Below, piece by piece: positions 1-7,872 of a stretch of 64,000 bases of DNA. The stretch is from the NCBI RefSeq assembly GCF_000753865.1, contig NZ_JQFW01000014.1:62001-126000 (forward strand), written 5' to 3'. Numbering within the stretch: the first letter of the stretch is position 1; every line of letters starts with the position of its first letter. The position numbers and the translations under genes were made by a program. Source of the stretch: Alteromonas sp. LOR. GTDB taxonomy: Bacteria > Pseudomonadota > Gammaproteobacteria > Enterobacterales > Alteromonadaceae. Under the pieces are notes generated by a model. The model did not search any database, had not been told where the DNA came from, and saw only the letters and a program-made list of their open reading frames with translations.

Positions 1-426
1 GCCAATATGATTTCAACATCACGCCTTACGTACTCAATGGCCCGCCAGTCTCTTATTCCGAAAAATCTTGGTAAACATTGGCTTGGTAAAGTGCATAGCG
101 AGTTTGCCACACCGTATATTTCGGTACTGGTGCTAGGCATTTTTGCAGGCGTTATGGCGCTTAGCGGCAGTTTTGTGTGGCTTGCTATTTCAAGTGTGTT
201 GGCAAGGCTTGTGGTTTACGCGGTGTGCGTTGTGGTGCTCATGAAAGCGCAACATCAGCTTACCTACACACCCAACATCGTCAAACGTGCAATACCCTTT
301 ATAGCCCTTGCTGTGTGTATTTGGTCTATCAGTCAGTCGGCAACCAATGCCTGGTTGTTCCTAGTTGGCGAACTGGTGATAGGCGCAGCACTTTACTGGC
401 TGTTCACGAAAAACGCGAAAGACTAA
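1..426 (+). CDS. APC-superfamily amino acid permease, C-terminal part
   Basis: The reading frame is open from the first base, so this is the 3' end of a gene that begins outside the window; about 141 codons remain. The start of the visible part (SRLTYSMARQSLIPKNLGK, then a histidine-rich linker and ATPYISVL) is the typical cytoplasmic loop after TM8-9 of APC-family amino acid transporters. It is followed by three or four hydrophobic segments (roughly residues 40-60, 62-80, 95-112, 118-135) and a short charged tail. The role is therefore probably proton- or sodium-coupled amino acid uptake at the inner membrane; the substrate cannot be told. The next gene starts 35 bases downstream on the same strand, so they may be co-transcribed. 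Confidence 0.8.
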   Translation, partial: ANMISTSRLTYSMARQSLIPKNLGKHWLGKVHSEFATPYISVLVLGIFAGVMALSGSFVWLAISSVLARLVVYAVCVVVLMKAQHQLTYTPNIVKRAIPFIALAVCIWSISQSATNAWLFLVGELVIGAALYWLFTKNAKD

Positions 427-461
427 AAACGTTAATTTGCAAAGAAAATAAGAGAAATATT

Positions 462-1103
462 GTGGAAATTGTTGTTATACCCGTTACCCCATTCGCTCAA
501 AACTGCTCTCTAATTTGGGATCCAGACTCTATGAAGGGCGCCTTTGTCGACCCCGGTGGCAACGTAGACCAATTGATCAAAGCGGCAAACGATAACCACG
601 TTGATATTGATAAAATAATACTTACCCATGGTCACCTCGACCATGTTGGCGGTACCGTAGAAATAGCGTCACACTTTAATGTGCCCATTATTGGCCCACA
701 TAAAGGTGATAAGTTTTGGTTAGATGGCCTCATGCAGCAAAGTCAGATGTTTGGCTTCCCACCTGCTTCGCCCTTTGAGCCTACCCAATGGCTTAATGAT
801 AACGACACCATTGCTGTTGGCGGTTTAACGTTAAATGTACTGCATTGCCCTGGGCATACTCCCGGACATGTCGCGCTGGTTGAACGCACTAGTAATAAGG
901 TGATTGTTGGGGATATTATTTTTGCAGGGTCCATTGGACGTACTGACTTCCCACAGGGCGATCAGCAGCAGTTGATAAGCTCAATTAAGCAAAAGATCCT
1001 CACGCTTCCAGATTTGATGACCATTTATCCAGGGCATGGACCTACCACCACGATTGCCACAGAGAGGGCAACTAACCCCTATGTGTCTGGCCCGTATGGT
1101 TAA
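462..1103 (+). CDS. Metallo-beta-lactamase-fold hydrolase, YcbL/glyoxalase II-like
   Basis: A GTG start at 462 gives 213 residues beginning VEIVVIPVTPFAQNCSLIW, which matches the size and N-terminus of the E. coli YcbL family (about 215). The frame is open further upstream but that part overlaps the permease gene and looks like nothing. The metal site is intact: HGHLDH at residues 56-61, a later CPGHTPGH, the bridging Asp in VGDIIFAGSIGRTDF, and the C-terminal YPGHGP histidine. The family hydrolyses thioesters such as S-lactoylglutathione in the cytoplasm. The stop codon lies in the first unit of a 15-bp tandem repeat (see 1100-1159). Function by family is good; the true substrate is unknown. 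Confidence 0.88.
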   Translation: MEIVVIPVTPFAQNCSLIWDPDSMKGAFVDPGGNVDQLIKAANDNHVDIDKIILTHGHLDHVGGTVEIASHFNVPIIGPHKGDKFWLDGLMQQSQMFGFPPASPFEPTQWLNDNDTIAVGGLTLNVLHCPGHTPGHVALVERTSNKVIVGDIIFAGSIGRTDFPQGDQQQLISSIKQKILTLPDLMTIYPGHGPTTTIATERATNPYVSGPYG

Positions 1104-1159
1104 TTGAATTGGGGTTAATTACATTGGGGCTAATTGCATTGAGATTAGCTACACGAGAT
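1100..1159 (+). repeat. 15-bp tandem repeat over the stop codon of the YcbL-like gene
   Basis: Four consecutive 15-base units start at 1100, 1115, 1130 and 1145. The first three share the pattern YTAATT..ATTGgGg and the fourth is decayed. The gene's TAA stop (1101-1103) is inside unit 1. Because 15 is a multiple of three, continued reading in the gene's frame meets TAA, TAA, TAA, TGA and TAG within about 45 bases. Confidence 0.85.
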
Positions 1160-1245
1160 GCCGCACTCGCTTTCGCCTTATAGCAATATTTGAGCTTAAA
1201 GCGGAAGCGGCGGCGTCAGTTTTAACTTAGGTAGTCAATCAACGT

Positions 1246-1764
1246 TTACTCGTAAGCGCCGCTAGCATAGTGAAGTTCATAGCTGTGGCTGTAAATTTCT
1301 AAAATATTGCCGAACGGGTCTTCCATGTAAATCATGCGATATGGCTTTTCACCAGGATAGTAGTAACGCGGCGCCTTCATGCGCTTTTTACCACCAGCCG
1401 CGACAATTTTGTCTGCAAGGCCTTCAACATCTGGGTCTTGAACACAGAAGTGAAAGATGCCCGTTTTCCAGTACTCAAAGTTATCTTCTGGGTTTTGCTG
1501 ATCTTTAAACTCGAATATTTCCACCCCTACTCTGTCTCCAGTAGATAAGTGAGCTATGCGAAATTTTTCCCAGCCAGCCCCGAAAACATCGGTACACATC
1601 TCACCAATTGCAGAATCATCTTCAAGAATTTCTGTTGGCTTCATGATCAGGTACCAACCTAGTACTTCGGTGTAAAATTTTACGGCCGCGTCTAAATCGG
1701 GAACCGATAGCCCAATATGAGAGAACGTACGTGGATACGGTGTTTTTACTGCTTCAGTCATCAC
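1246..1764 (-). CDS. VOC (glyoxalase/dioxygenase superfamily) protein
   Basis: 172 residues with two beta-alpha-beta-beta-beta halves of the vicinal-oxygen-chelate fold. The first half has FSHIGLSVPDLDAAVKFYTEVLGW; the second has GIFHFCVQDPDVEGLADKI and ends in YMEDPFGNILEIYSHSYE. Candidate metal ligands are His17 in the first half, the HFC histidine in the second half and the Glu of ILEIY. Such proteins include lactoylglutathione lyases, ring-cleaving dioxygenases and resistance proteins, so the reaction cannot be fixed. A GAGGAG-type ribosome site precedes the start. It is transcribed away from the LysR-type gene at 1924, from a shared 160-bp control region, so that regulator is a likely controller. 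Confidence 0.85.
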   Translation of the reverse strand: MMTEAVKTPYPRTFSHIGLSVPDLDAAVKFYTEVLGWYLIMKPTEILEDDSAIGEMCTDVFGAGWEKFRIAHLSTGDRVGVEIFEFKDQQNPEDNFEYWKTGIFHFCVQDPDVEGLADKIVAAGGKKRMKAPRYYYPGEKPYRMIYMEDPFGNILEIYSHSYELHYASGAYE

Positions 1765-1923
1765 TTGCTCCTCTTAACGCATTCTTGCGTTAAACAAATA
1801 GTAGAAAGAAACTCAAGCCACCCAATGGAATGCCTGTGAGTCAACGTGAAGTGATGATAGCTAGACAAAAGCAAAACTTGAAATTATCATTAATTCTTAC
1901 TTTGATAATTTAAGATTATAGCC

Positions 1924-2871
1924 ATGCTTAATCCTATTTGGTTAGACACCTTTATCACGCTGGTAGAAACAGGCCACTTTACCCGCACCGCTGAACAGCG
2001 TTTTATGACACAGCCCGGCGTAAGCCAGCACCTAAAAAAGCTTGAAGAAACGTGTGGCTGCGAATTAGTTATTCGCCTAGGTAAAGGCATTCAGCTTACC
2101 GAACAGGGGCGGCGGGTGTTCGAATATGCCAAAGCTCAGCAGCAGCAGGAACAAAACTTCATTGCCAGTTTAAAGTTTGATGAGCCTTACGAGGGTAAAT
2201 GTATCGTCGCTTGCTCAGGTGCTATTGCTCAGCGCATCTACCCTGCTCTTGTCGCATTGCAGGCGCAGCACACAGCACTTAACATCCATCTTGAAGTTGC
2301 GCCTAGAAGAACCATTCTTTCCGGTATCACTAACGGGACGTTTGAACTTGGCATAGTGACTAATATGCCCAACACAGAAGACGTGTCCTGTACCTATCTA
2401 GGTGAAGAGCCGCTAGGGCTCATTTTGCCTAGCTCGTACCTTACCCAAAAAGGAGAGCGCCAAGGAAAGCGCCAAAGTAAACACAGCGCAAACAATATCG
2501 TCGACACGCTCAATGCACTAGGGCTTATTAATCATCCTGATGCCGTACACTATCTTCAGCGCTATATTAAAGATAGCGGCGAGGCAGACTTAGCACTTAT
2601 TAATCCGAATAAACTTAAGTACTCAGGTTATGTAAACCAACTCTCTCAAATTCTTATTCCGGTGAGTAAAGGGCTTGGTTTTACTGTGTTACCAAGCAGC
2701 ACACTAGAGTTTGTTAACGTGGCAAATGAGCTTGTGATGTATACACCTAAAAATGATGTGGCCGAACCTCTTTACTGCGTTCAGGCAGCACATGCCGCGC
2801 TGCCCGCTCGCTACAATATAGTTAAGAATGTAGTAAAGGACGTGATAAAGGACATGGTAAAAAAGGGATAA
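1924..2871 (+). CDS. LysR-family transcriptional regulator
   Basis: 315 residues. The N-terminal winged helix-turn-helix (about residues 4-62) has the classic WLDTFITLVETGHFTRTAE...TQPGVSQHLKKLEE pattern, followed by a linker helix (EQGRRVFEYAKAQQQQEQ) and the two-lobed effector domain. The effector domain carries an unusual hydrophilic insert around residues 177-191 (GERQGKRQSKHSANN), built partly of a short repeat. The gene is divergent from the VOC protein, the usual arrangement for a LysR regulator and its target. Its last codons are a 12-bp tandem repeat encoding VVKD-VIKD-MVKK that runs through the stop codon. The inducer is unknown. Confidence 0.92.
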   Translation: MLNPIWLDTFITLVETGHFTRTAEQRFMTQPGVSQHLKKLEETCGCELVIRLGKGIQLTEQGRRVFEYAKAQQQQEQNFIASLKFDEPYEGKCIVACSGAIAQRIYPALVALQAQHTALNIHLEVAPRRTILSGITNGTFELGIVTNMPNTEDVSCTYLGEEPLGLILPSSYLTQKGERQGKRQSKHSANNIVDTLNALGLINHPDAVHYLQRYIKDSGEADLALINPNKLKYSGYVNQLSQILIPVSKGLGFTVLPSSTLEFVNVANELVMYTPKNDVAEPLYCVQAAHAALPARYNIVKNVVKDVIKDMVKKG

Positions 2872-2892
2872 CGAAGGGACTAAAAGAGAACG
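2821..2892 (+). repeat. 12-bp tandem repeat through the LysR stop codon
   Basis: Six 12-base units start at 2821, 2833, 2845, 2857, 2869 and 2881. The middle units read GTAAAGGACGTG, ATAAAGGACATG and GTAAAAAAGGGA; the outer ones are decayed. The TAA stop at 2869-2871 is the first three bases of the fifth unit and a second in-frame TAA opens the sixth. The array ends exactly where the next gene's stop codon begins (2893). Confidence 0.7.
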
Positions 2893-3753
2893 TTAGCCTT
2901 GGTTCTCATCAGCTGACGGTTCTCTTTCAATATCTGGGTCGGGAGATACCATTTCCGATTCTTTTTTATGTTCGGGCACATCTACTTTGCCAGCAGCAAT
3001 CACTTCTCCCTCTTGCCACAGTTTCCATTCCCCTCGTTCGTAAACATCCCACTGCTCATCATTGGTAAGGGGCTCTGTGGCAATAATACTCACTACGTCT
3101 TTCGGTGTGGTCTCAGCTGCAAAATCGATGGCTACTTCCACATCTTTTAAACACGCTGGCCCAAACGGTGCTCTACGGGTAATACTGGCAAGCTTGGTAC
3201 TGCAAAACGTAAATAGCCAATCGCCGTTACCCAATAAACAATTAAAGACACCTTGCTTGGCATAAGCTTGAGCTAATGAAACAAGGCAATCGACCAATTG
3301 TAGGGGCGATGTATCTCGCGGTAAATGTTGTCGTACGTGGTTCATAATGTCGCAAAACATTTCTTCGCTGTCGGTATCGCCCACAGGCTCATACATACCT
3401 TTTGCAGCAGAGAAGCTGGGTATTTGGCCGTTGTGCGCAAACACCCAATATTCCCCCCAGAGTTCACGTGCAAAGGGGTGAGTATTCGCCAACGTGATGT
3501 TACCCACATTCGCCTGTCTAATATGGCAGATGGCGGTTTTACTTTTGATGGGTAACGTAGAAACAAAATCTGCAATGGGTGATGTAGCGCTCGGCTCAGG
3601 GTCGTGAAACATCCTTACGCCTTTACCTTCGTAAAATGCCACTCCCCACCCATCTTTATGCGGGCCAGTCTCACCGCCACGGCGGGTAAGCCCGGTAAAG
3701 CTGAAACATAAATCTGTTGGGGTATTGGCACTCATGCCTAAAAGTTCACACAC
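2893..3753 (-). CDS. Class II glutamine amidotransferase, YafJ-type
   Basis: 286 residues beginning MCELLGMSANTP; Cys2 becomes the N-terminal nucleophile after removal of Met, as in Ntn-type glutaminases. Further class II hallmarks are RRGGETGPHKDGWGVAFY (residues about 25-42), CHIRQANVG, NTHPF and FAHNGQIPSF (about 107-116). The family is about 255-290 residues; the C-terminal 25 residues here are an acidic, disordered tail. It should release ammonia from glutamine in the cytoplasm, but the acceptor for YafJ-type proteins is not established. It converges on the LysR gene, with only 21 bases between the stops. Confidence 0.88.
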   Translation of the reverse strand: MCELLGMSANTPTDLCFSFTGLTRRGGETGPHKDGWGVAFYEGKGVRMFHDPEPSATSPIADFVSTLPIKSKTAICHIRQANVGNITLANTHPFARELWGEYWVFAHNGQIPSFSAAKGMYEPVGDTDSEEMFCDIMNHVRQHLPRDTSPLQLVDCLVSLAQAYAKQGVFNCLLGNGDWLFTFCSTKLASITRRAPFGPACLKDVEVAIDFAAETTPKDVVSIIATEPLTNDEQWDVYERGEWKLWQEGEVIAAGKVDVPEHKKESEMVSPDPDIEREPSADENQG

Positions 3754-3831
3754 TGCTTGGCTTTCCCTTTGCTACTAATTCTTCAGCACTGAGAATACGC
3801 AAGCAGCGACAATCAATCAATTCAACATTAT

Positions 3832-3968
3832 ATTTAATGGGGTCAGAGTCAATTAAAGTTAATGGGGTCAGTAAAAAACGCACACTGACCCCATTTTTTC
3901 TTGAATTTAATGGGGTCAGAGTAGGTTATTCTTATATTTAATAACATAAGACACTCTGCCCCCATTTA
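3832..3968. repeat. REP-like element with four GGGGTCAG copies in direct and inverted order
   Basis: The core AATGGGGTCAG occurs directly at about 3836-3846, 3861-3871 and 3909-3919, inverted perfectly at 3885-3895, and as an inverted variant (CTGCCCCCATT) at about 3955-3965. Copies at 3861-3871 and 3885-3895 form an 11-bp perfect hairpin with a 13-base loop, followed by a T run. The third direct copy can pair with the last inverted one. Flanks are ATTTAA-rich. Such mirrored GGGGTCAG units resemble the intergenic REP elements associated with Y1 (RAYT-type) transposases; no transposase gene is in the window. The element sits between the amidotransferase and the YiaA operon end. Confidence 0.75.
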
Positions 3969-3971
3969 TTT

Positions 3972-4463
3972 TTATACCGCTTTTGCTTTTGGTGAGTCCT
4001 CAGCCTCTAAAGCGCTGTACTCTTGTTCATTATCGGTCTTGCGAGGCTCGATACTTGCCTTACGTGATTCGCCGATAGCATGGCTATCCCGTACGTTTTT
4101 CTGCACTGTGATAGCGGCAAACAGGCTTAGGGTGAACGCCATGCCGAAGAAACCTTTTTCACTCAATAAGAGTTCAGCATTTAATAGACCTACAACTAAT
4201 AATACGATGGCTGATACGGTTGCTACTGCTGATGCTAAAAAGTACGCTTTGGTAGTCGGCACGCCTTCCATTTTATCACGTACCGTCTTTTGCAAACTTA
4301 CCACTGAAAATAAGCCAAACAACATGATTGTAAGATAGTATCCTTTTTCGTTCAGGGCCATAGGCGCGTTATATAAACCTATGAAATACGCGCCTACTCC
4401 TACAACGAGTGCTGCTAGTGACGCAATACGAAAAGCTTTAGTTGGTTTATTAAGGTTTTGCAT
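3972..4463 (-). CDS. Inner-membrane protein with two YiaA/YiaB domains
   Basis: 163 residues with four predicted membrane helices in two repeated pairs. Each pair follows the YiaAB two-helix pattern: ASLAALVVGVGAYFIGLYNA...LNEKGYYLTIMLFGLFSVVSLQKTVRD, then VATVSAIVLLVVGLLNAELLLSEKGFFGMAFTLSLFAAITVQKNVRD. Each ends in a QK.VRD motif on the cytoplasmic side. The C-terminal 30 residues are charged. Its function is unknown beyond membrane location. It is the last gene of an apparent operon (10 bases after the DUF2145 gene) under the divergent HTH regulator. Confidence 0.85.
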   Translation of the reverse strand: MQNLNKPTKAFRIASLAALVVGVGAYFIGLYNAPMALNEKGYYLTIMLFGLFSVVSLQKTVRDKMEGVPTTKAYFLASAVATVSAIVLLVVGLLNAELLLSEKGFFGMAFTLSLFAAITVQKNVRDSHAIGESRKASIEPRKTDNEQEYSALEAEDSPKAKAV

Positions 4464-4473
4464 AGTAAAACTC

Positions 4474-5283
4474 CTAAATATTCTTTATTTGACCCGTATG
4501 GGTAAACGTAACTGCCTTGTTCGTTAAATCGTACTTTTGCATGTAGCGGGCCAGGCTACCAAAGGTGGTGGTCTCTACCTTGCGGCCGTGGTCTGACAGC
4601 GTTACGCCATCGCTAAACATACTTGCCAAACCAAGTTTAGCCCGGCTCATATTTACTTTTTGCGGCGTAAAATGCGCTTTCGCATTTACCTTTAGCTGCG
4701 CAATATCTGTCGTTGAGTACATTGCCGCGTTCAATACATCAAGGGTGTATTCAGTGCAGTTTTGACGTTCGCTATTAAACGGGTTTGCCACCACCGAATA
4801 CCGAGAATTGTGAAGTAACTTAGCGTTGTCATCACGGTATAGATTTATCAAAGCCTGTTGCACCTCTACTGAAGGAATAATAATTCCTGCTTCCAGCGCA
4901 TAAGCACTCCAGAAAAAATCTACTGGATAGTCGGTAATTAAGTGACTTTTGCCCTGCTCTTCAGCGTCTTGATATAAATTGTGTATGGCATAACCTTTAG
5001 CTGTATTGCCATCGCTCAGCTGAATACTTGAGTAAATAGCAATTGCGGTATGGGTAAAGCGAATGCCTTTTGGCATATCTTCAATAGGTCTGCCACGCCT
5101 TGCGATAATAAACGCCCGCGCGCCTTCACTTGCCGCATACTTTTCCACATTTTTTGAAAAGGTCGCAATCGCTTCTGGTGTAAAGCTGGGCTTACCATGC
5201 TGCTGGCTTCCCGCGTATACGTTTTGAAGGCTAGACATCAAGAGTACAACGGCAAACCCGATTGAAGTTAAGAAGGTTTTCAT
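4474..5283 (-). CDS. DUF2145-family exported protein
   Basis: 269 residues with a signal peptide (about 1-24, cut after VYA). The mature part has the DUF2145 layout: SEGARAFIIARRGRP...PKGIRFTHTAIAIYSS, GYAIHNLYQDAEE, LITDYPVDFFW and a conserved NCTEYTLDVLNAA. The single Cys followed by TEY, with an earlier His (FTHTA), recalls NlpC/P60-like papain-fold proteins, so a periplasmic hydrolase is possible, but that is inference. It lies 7 bases after the gene at 5291-5695 and 10 bases before the YiaA-type gene. Confidence 0.8.
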   Translation of the reverse strand: MKTFLTSIGFAVVLLMSSLQNVYAGSQQHGKPSFTPEAIATFSKNVEKYAASEGARAFIIARRGRPIEDMPKGIRFTHTAIAIYSSIQLSDGNTAKGYAIHNLYQDAEEQGKSHLITDYPVDFFWSAYALEAGIIIPSVEVQQALINLYRDDNAKLLHNSRYSVVANPFNSERQNCTEYTLDVLNAAMYSTTDIAQLKVNAKAHFTPQKVNMSRAKLGLASMFSDGVTLSDHGRKVETTTFGSLARYMQKYDLTNKAVTFTHTGQIKNI

Positions 5284-5290
5284 GGCTAAC

Positions 5291-5695
5291 CTACCGCTTA
5301 GTATTAGTTGTCGTGGTAGTTACTTTAGTTTTAGTGGTAACCACTTGGTTTGGGGCGGGGTCGGCAGTAATAATTGTCTCGGTAATTACCAAAGGCTGGT
5401 TATGAGCCACAGAAGATTGATGGCTAGCTTGATGAAGGTTGCGAGCACTTTCATTCACGGCGCTTTCTGCCACCGCGCTTCCCGCTACAACAACACTCCC
5501 AGTCAGTACCACAGGTACTGCCACTACCGCACTGGCTACTGAGGCCGTTGTCGCTAAACCTTGAGATGCGGCTAGCGCACTGTGCTTACTGGCTTTACCA
5601 CTATGGTTAATAGAATCATCTGCCAATGCAGAATGGGTAAGAAGCGCACTACTTAGTAATGCAGTTAACATCAATGTTGAACGTGTATTTTTCAT
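5291..5695 (-). CDS. Small exported Ala/Val/Thr-rich protein of unknown function
   Basis: 134 residues with a clean signal peptide (about 1-25, ending HSALA). The mature protein has a hydrophobic Ala/Val/Gly stretch (about 45-80: ATTASVASAVVAVPVVLTGS) that could be a membrane helix, and a C-terminal Thr/Lys tail (TKTKVTTTTTNTKR). I do not recognise a family. It is first in the operon with DUF2145 and YiaA, preceded by an AGGAGCAAGTG ribosome site, and its promoter region is shared with the divergent HTH regulator. Confidence 0.7.
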   Translation of the reverse strand: MKNTRSTLMLTALLSSALLTHSALADDSINHSGKASKHSALAASQGLATTASVASAVVAVPVVLTGSVVVAGSAVAESAVNESARNLHQASHQSSVAHNQPLVITETIITADPAPNQVVTTKTKVTTTTTNTKR

Positions 5696-5826
5696 ATCAC
5701 TTGCTCCTGGTGTGTTAAGACAAGGTTTGCCTGAACGCGTTCTACACTAGAGACAAGAATAAATTTCGTAAACCAAAATGATTAATGTAGTATTAAATTA
5801 CACCACAAGTATAAAATATTAATACC

Positions 5827-6561
5827 ATGAGCCAGATCAGTCTTGTCTACGACACATTAAAACAATGCTTACGCGAACGGCGACTCACCTATAAGCAACT
5901 TGCAGAAACGCTTAGCGTGAGCGAGGCAAGCGTGAAGCGCAATTTTTCGCTACAAGCGTTTAGCCTGGATAAATTAGAGCAGATTTGCGAATGCTTAAAT
6001 TTGTCACTAAGCGATTTATTTAGCCTTTCACAAAAACAGCAAGAGAAGATTTCACAGCTATCTGAACAACAAGAAATGGAGCTGCTCGCAAACCCGAAAT
6101 TACTTCTTGCCGCAGTGTGTGTAAGAGACGGTTGGCGCTTTTCAGAACTTATCGAATATTACGATATTGATGAAGTGGAAGGCATTAAGCTAATGACAAC
6201 CCTCGATAGACTTAAGCTTATCGAACTGTTGCCGAACAACCATTACAAACTGCTTATTGCTCAAGATTTTCGCTGGATCCCCGGCGGACCGCTAGAGAAA
6301 TTCATGGAAAAAGAAGTCATGGTGAAGTTTATGGATCCGAAGAAAAACGAGCCGTGGATGTTTCGCTTTTACTTGCGAGGTCGCTATTCACAATCATCTA
6401 TCTCTATTATTCAACGACGCTTAGAACAACTTAGGCAAGAAGCGGCCAAACTAAGCAGCGAAGACAACGACTTGCCAATTGAAGAGCGTAAGCATGTGGG
6501 GTTACTCATGGCAATGCGGCCTTGGGAGCCTTCGCTCTTTGAGAACATGAAACGAAAATAG
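5827..6561 (+). CDS. HTH (XRE-type) transcriptional regulator with C-terminal sensor domain
   Basis: 244 residues. Residues about 5-65 form a Cro/C1-type helix-turn-helix (LRERRLTYKQLAETLSVSEASVKRNF). A coiled linker rich in Gln/Glu follows (SLSQKQQEKISQLSEQQEMEL), then a roughly 150-residue domain without a recognised name (RDGWRFSELIEYYDIDEVEG...). It is divergent from the three-gene operon ending at 3972, with a 131-bp AT-rich gap that holds TATAAAATAT and a GTAGTATTAAATTAC near-palindrome at about 5788-5802. It probably controls that operon. Confidence 0.85.
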   Translation: MSQISLVYDTLKQCLRERRLTYKQLAETLSVSEASVKRNFSLQAFSLDKLEQICECLNLSLSDLFSLSQKQQEKISQLSEQQEMELLANPKLLLAAVCVRDGWRFSELIEYYDIDEVEGIKLMTTLDRLKLIELLPNNHYKLLIAQDFRWIPGGPLEKFMEKEVMVKFMDPKKNEPWMFRFYLRGRYSQSSISIIQRRLEQLRQEAAKLSSEDNDLPIEERKHVGLLMAMRPWEPSLFENMKRK

Positions 6562-6576
6562 ACTGATGAGAGTATA

Positions 6577-6600
6577 TTTGGGGTCAGGGTAGAATAATAC
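6577..6600 (+). repeat. Solitary GGGGTCAG REP-like copy
   Basis: The stretch TTTGGGGTCAGGGTAGAATA resembles the third direct copy of the element at 3832-3968 (TGGGGTCAGAGTAGGTTATT). It stands alone 16 bases after the HTH regulator stop codon. Confidence 0.45.
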
Positions 6601-6750
6601 TTTGACGTTTGGCTTAAGTCTTAACACGCCCAAACTAATCGTTTAGTACATTCAGACACGTGCTGACGAACCATTGATATGATCGTGACGCCTTCTACGA
6701 TGGCTAATTGAGTTATGTTACTATATTAAAAAAACACGCTTGGCTACCAC

Positions 6751-6969
6751 ATGACCGAACAACCAAAAAACCCCCTTCACGGACTCACCCTCGAGAAAGT
6801 CGTCACTCAACTGCACGAACGTTACGGATGGGAAGGGTTGTACTATCGCATTCGAATTAATTGCTTTAATAACGAGCCCTCGATTAAATCGTCCCTTAAA
6901 TTTTTACGCAAAACTCAGTGGGCGAGAGACAAGGTAGAGCAGCTTTACATACAGACATTTACAAAGTAG
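6751..6969 (+). CDS. VF530/DUF2132-family small DNA-binding protein
   Basis: 72 residues beginning [19 protein letters not shown]. The family signature is clear: LHGLTLE, LxxYYGWEGL-like ([14 protein letters not shown]), [24 protein letters not shown], VExLY. A VF530 structure from Vibrio was described as a double-stranded DNA-binding fold; the biological role is open. It is a stand-alone gene; the 168-bp gap to the next gene and an independent upstream region suggest its own transcript. Confidence 0.88.
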   Translation: MTEQPKNPLHGLTLEKVVTQLHERYGWEGLYYRIRINCFNNEPSIKSSLKFLRKTQWARDKVEQLYIQTFTK

Positions 6970-7137
6970 TACCGATTTTACATAAAGAACGTGCTACTAC
7001 GTGTTTCGTCTGTTTTATTTGATTTAAATTAATAACTAGCGTTCAATCAACGTCGTAATATTGTTTAGTTTTTAATGTACGTAGAAGTACAAATACTGCT
7101 ATGTTTAGTAAAACAAAAACAACGGAAGGAATAAGCC

Positions 7138-7872
7138 ATGGTTAAGCAAGTTGTTGAATTTCGAACGTTGTTAAATTATGCGTTACTTTTTACGTTGAGC
7201 TTTTCACTGTCCTGCACTGCAGCTACCCGCACGGTGACCGTTGTCGACCAAGACAATAAGCCTGTCAGCAATGCTGTAGTCGCATTTCTCCCTGTACCCA
7301 ACGCGCTAAATACGTCCACCAGCGTCACTGCCACCACTCATCAGGAAACTGTAAAGCACGCTGCTACGGGCAGTATTCAAAGCGATAGTGAGCAGGTGGC
7401 CATTATGGACCAAGTAGATAAGCAGTTTTTACCTCGCGTTATCGCCATTCAAAAAGGCCAAAGGGTCAAATTTCCCAACAGTGATGATATACGTCATCAC
7501 GTTTATAGTTTCTCCCCCACTAAACCGTTCGAAATAAAGCTGTATAAAGGCTCAAATGTCGATCCTGTTCTGTTTGATAAGGCAGGTATTGGTACTCTTG
7601 GCTGTAACATACATGACGATATGGTGGGGCATATCTACGTGTCCGACGGAGAAATAACCAGCGTGTCTGATAGCAACGGCATAGCGAGCTTCGACCAGTC
7701 AGTGCCAGACACTGTGATAGTGTGGCACGAAGACTTATCGATAGATGGCAGCCTTAAAGTGAAAGTAATGCTAAAAGATAGCGACGGTACCTCCATAGCG
7801 GGCGTTAAATTAGTCCGCCTCGCTCCGCCACCTAAAAAGCGCACTTTCGGTGCTAGCCGATTTGGCGGTTGA
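7138..7872 (+). CDS. Exported cupredoxin-like protein (annotated in relatives as methylamine utilization protein)
   Basis: 244 residues with a signal peptide (about 1-30, ending SCTAA) and a strong AAGGAATAAGCC ribosome site. The fold is plastocyanin-like: QVDKQFLPRVIAIQKGQRVKFPNSDDIRHHVYSFS carries one histidine ligand (HH), and GTLGCNIHDDMVGHIYVSD carries the Cys-X2-His-X4-Met group of a type 1 copper site. A Thr-rich insert lies between residues 50 and 85 and a basic tail ends the protein. It is likely a periplasmic copper/redox protein. It opens a translationally coupled operon with a c-di-GMP enzyme, a DUF3034 protein and a truncated globin. Confidence 0.82.
   Translation: MVKQVVEFRTLLNYALLFTLSFSLSCTAATRTVTVVDQDNKPVSNAVVAFLPVPNALNTSTSVTATTHQETVKHAATGSIQSDSEQVAIMDQVDKQFLPRVIAIQKGQRVKFPNSDDIRHHVYSFSPTKPFEIKLYKGSNVDPVLFDKAGIGTLGCNIHDDMVGHIYVSDGEITSVSDSNGIASFDQSVPDTVIVWHEDLSIDGSLKVKVMLKDSDGTSIAGVKLVRLAPPPKKRTFGASRFGG

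Noticed and set aside
177..461. Longer start for the YcbL-like gene
   Set aside because: The extra codons overlap the permease in another frame and match nothing; a GTG at 462 gives the family's N-terminus.
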